Assembly (NCBI GenBank): GCA_027046105.1
Contig: JALTZQ010000037.1
Span: 1-5,785 of the forward strand
Direction: 5' to 3'
DNA: 5,785 nucleotides
DNA from: Pyrodictiaceae archaeon
Lineage (GTDB): Archaea; Thermoproteota; Thermoprotei_A; Sulfolobales; Pyrodictiaceae
The position numbers and the translations under genes were made by a program. How positions within the stretch are numbered: position 1 is the stretch's first letter; each line of letters opens with the position of its first letter. The notes under the pieces are model-generated. The model did no database searches. It saw only the letters and a list, made by a program, of their open reading frames with translations, and was not told where the DNA came from. This document shows, piece after piece, positions 5,558 to 5,785 of this stretch.

Positions 5558-5783
5558 CTGCTAGAGCCTCCACTAGATCCTCAGGCCCATTAACAATATA
5601 GAGATTTGTGACATGCTTTAGCTTCTCAGTAGGCTCTCCTACAGAGAATATAACAATATTACTAGCGTCTATACTCTTCACGATGTCCTCTACCCTGGAG
5701 GCTCTCGGAATGAATAATAGGACTAAAGGGGCATCTACACGTACTTCTCCTTTCTCCCAAGCATCTTCCCACCGGTGGCTCGA
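5532..5783 (-). CDS. C-terminal part of an unassigned alpha/beta protein
   Basis: An open frame enters from the right edge on the minus strand and gives 83 residues to the TAG at 5532-5534; its start lies outside the window. The pattern alternates strands and helices: APLVLLFIP (strand), SRVEDIVKSID (helix), SNIVIFSVG (strand), EPTEKLKHV (helix), TNLYIVNG (short strand), PEDLVEALADALRAL (final helix). This is typical of the second half of a Rossmann-like or von Willebrand A-like fold, but no defining motif is in view and I name no family. There is no membrane span in the visible part, so this end is soluble. Its last 26 bases overlap the start of the nine-span membrane protein, and the GGAGG site for that protein lies within its codons, so both are probably translated together and may work together. 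Confidence 0.75.
   Translation of the reverse strand, partial: SSHRWEDAWEKGEVRVDAPLVLLFIPRASRVEDIVKSIDASNIVIFSVGEPTEKLKHVTNLYIVNGPEDLVEALADALRALKV
5567..5571 (-). promoter_or_regulatory. Ribosome binding site for the 330-aa membrane protein
   Basis: On the minus strand GGAGG lies nine bases before the ATG at 5557, inside the coding region of the upstream gene. It favours that start over ATG 5521, which has only AGGT at longer spacing. Confidence 0.55.
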
Positions 5784-5785
5784 TA

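Overview
The window looks like chromosomal DNA from a hyperthermophilic archaeon, most likely a crenarchaeon of the Desulfurococcales type. This is inferred from several sequence traits. Arginine is often AGG/AGA, isoleucine ATA and leucine CTA. TTG starts are used, GGAGG/GAGGT-type ribosome sites sit close to starts, genes are tightly packed and often overlap, and the proteins are rich in Ile/Val/Leu and charged residues. No gene in the window is diagnostic of a species. There are no RNA genes, insertion sequences, CRISPR arrays or clear signs of recent mobility.

Layout. (1) Bases 1-1159, plus strand: the 3' end of a gene for a surface-exposed, Cys-containing protein with a C-terminal membrane anchor, followed without gaps by two small multi-span membrane proteins (94 aa, 3 spans; about 144 aa, 4 spans). 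None belongs to a family I recognise. (2) Bases 1220-3333, minus strand: two ABC-transporter ATPases of the oligopeptide/dipeptide type, OppD/DppD-like then OppF/DppF-like, 14 bases apart. Both carry complete nucleotide-binding motifs and a C-terminal four-cysteine module. No permease or solute-binding protein lies beside them here. (3) Bases 3334-3610: a long intergenic stretch between divergent genes, with a small hairpin and short direct repeats. (4) Bases 3611-4579, plus strand: an NAD(P)-dependent D-isomer-specific 2-hydroxyacid dehydrogenase (glyoxylate/hydroxypyruvate reductase or 3-phosphoglycerate dehydrogenase class). (5) Bases 4565-5783, minus strand: a two-gene unit. The upstream gene is cut by the window edge and encodes a small alpha/beta C-terminal domain. 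It overlaps by 26 bases a 330-aa protein with about nine membrane spans, whose 3' end overlaps the dehydrogenase tail to tail by 15 bases.

Functionally, the OppD/OppF pair would form the ATP-hydrolysing heterodimer that drives peptide (or possibly oligosaccharide) uptake, which suits an organism living on peptides. The dehydrogenase is a soluble metabolic enzyme with no evident link to its neighbours. The two membrane-protein clusters at the ends are the least explained parts. I did not find a convincing new defence or mobile system; the best candidates for something undescribed are these two unassigned membrane clusters.
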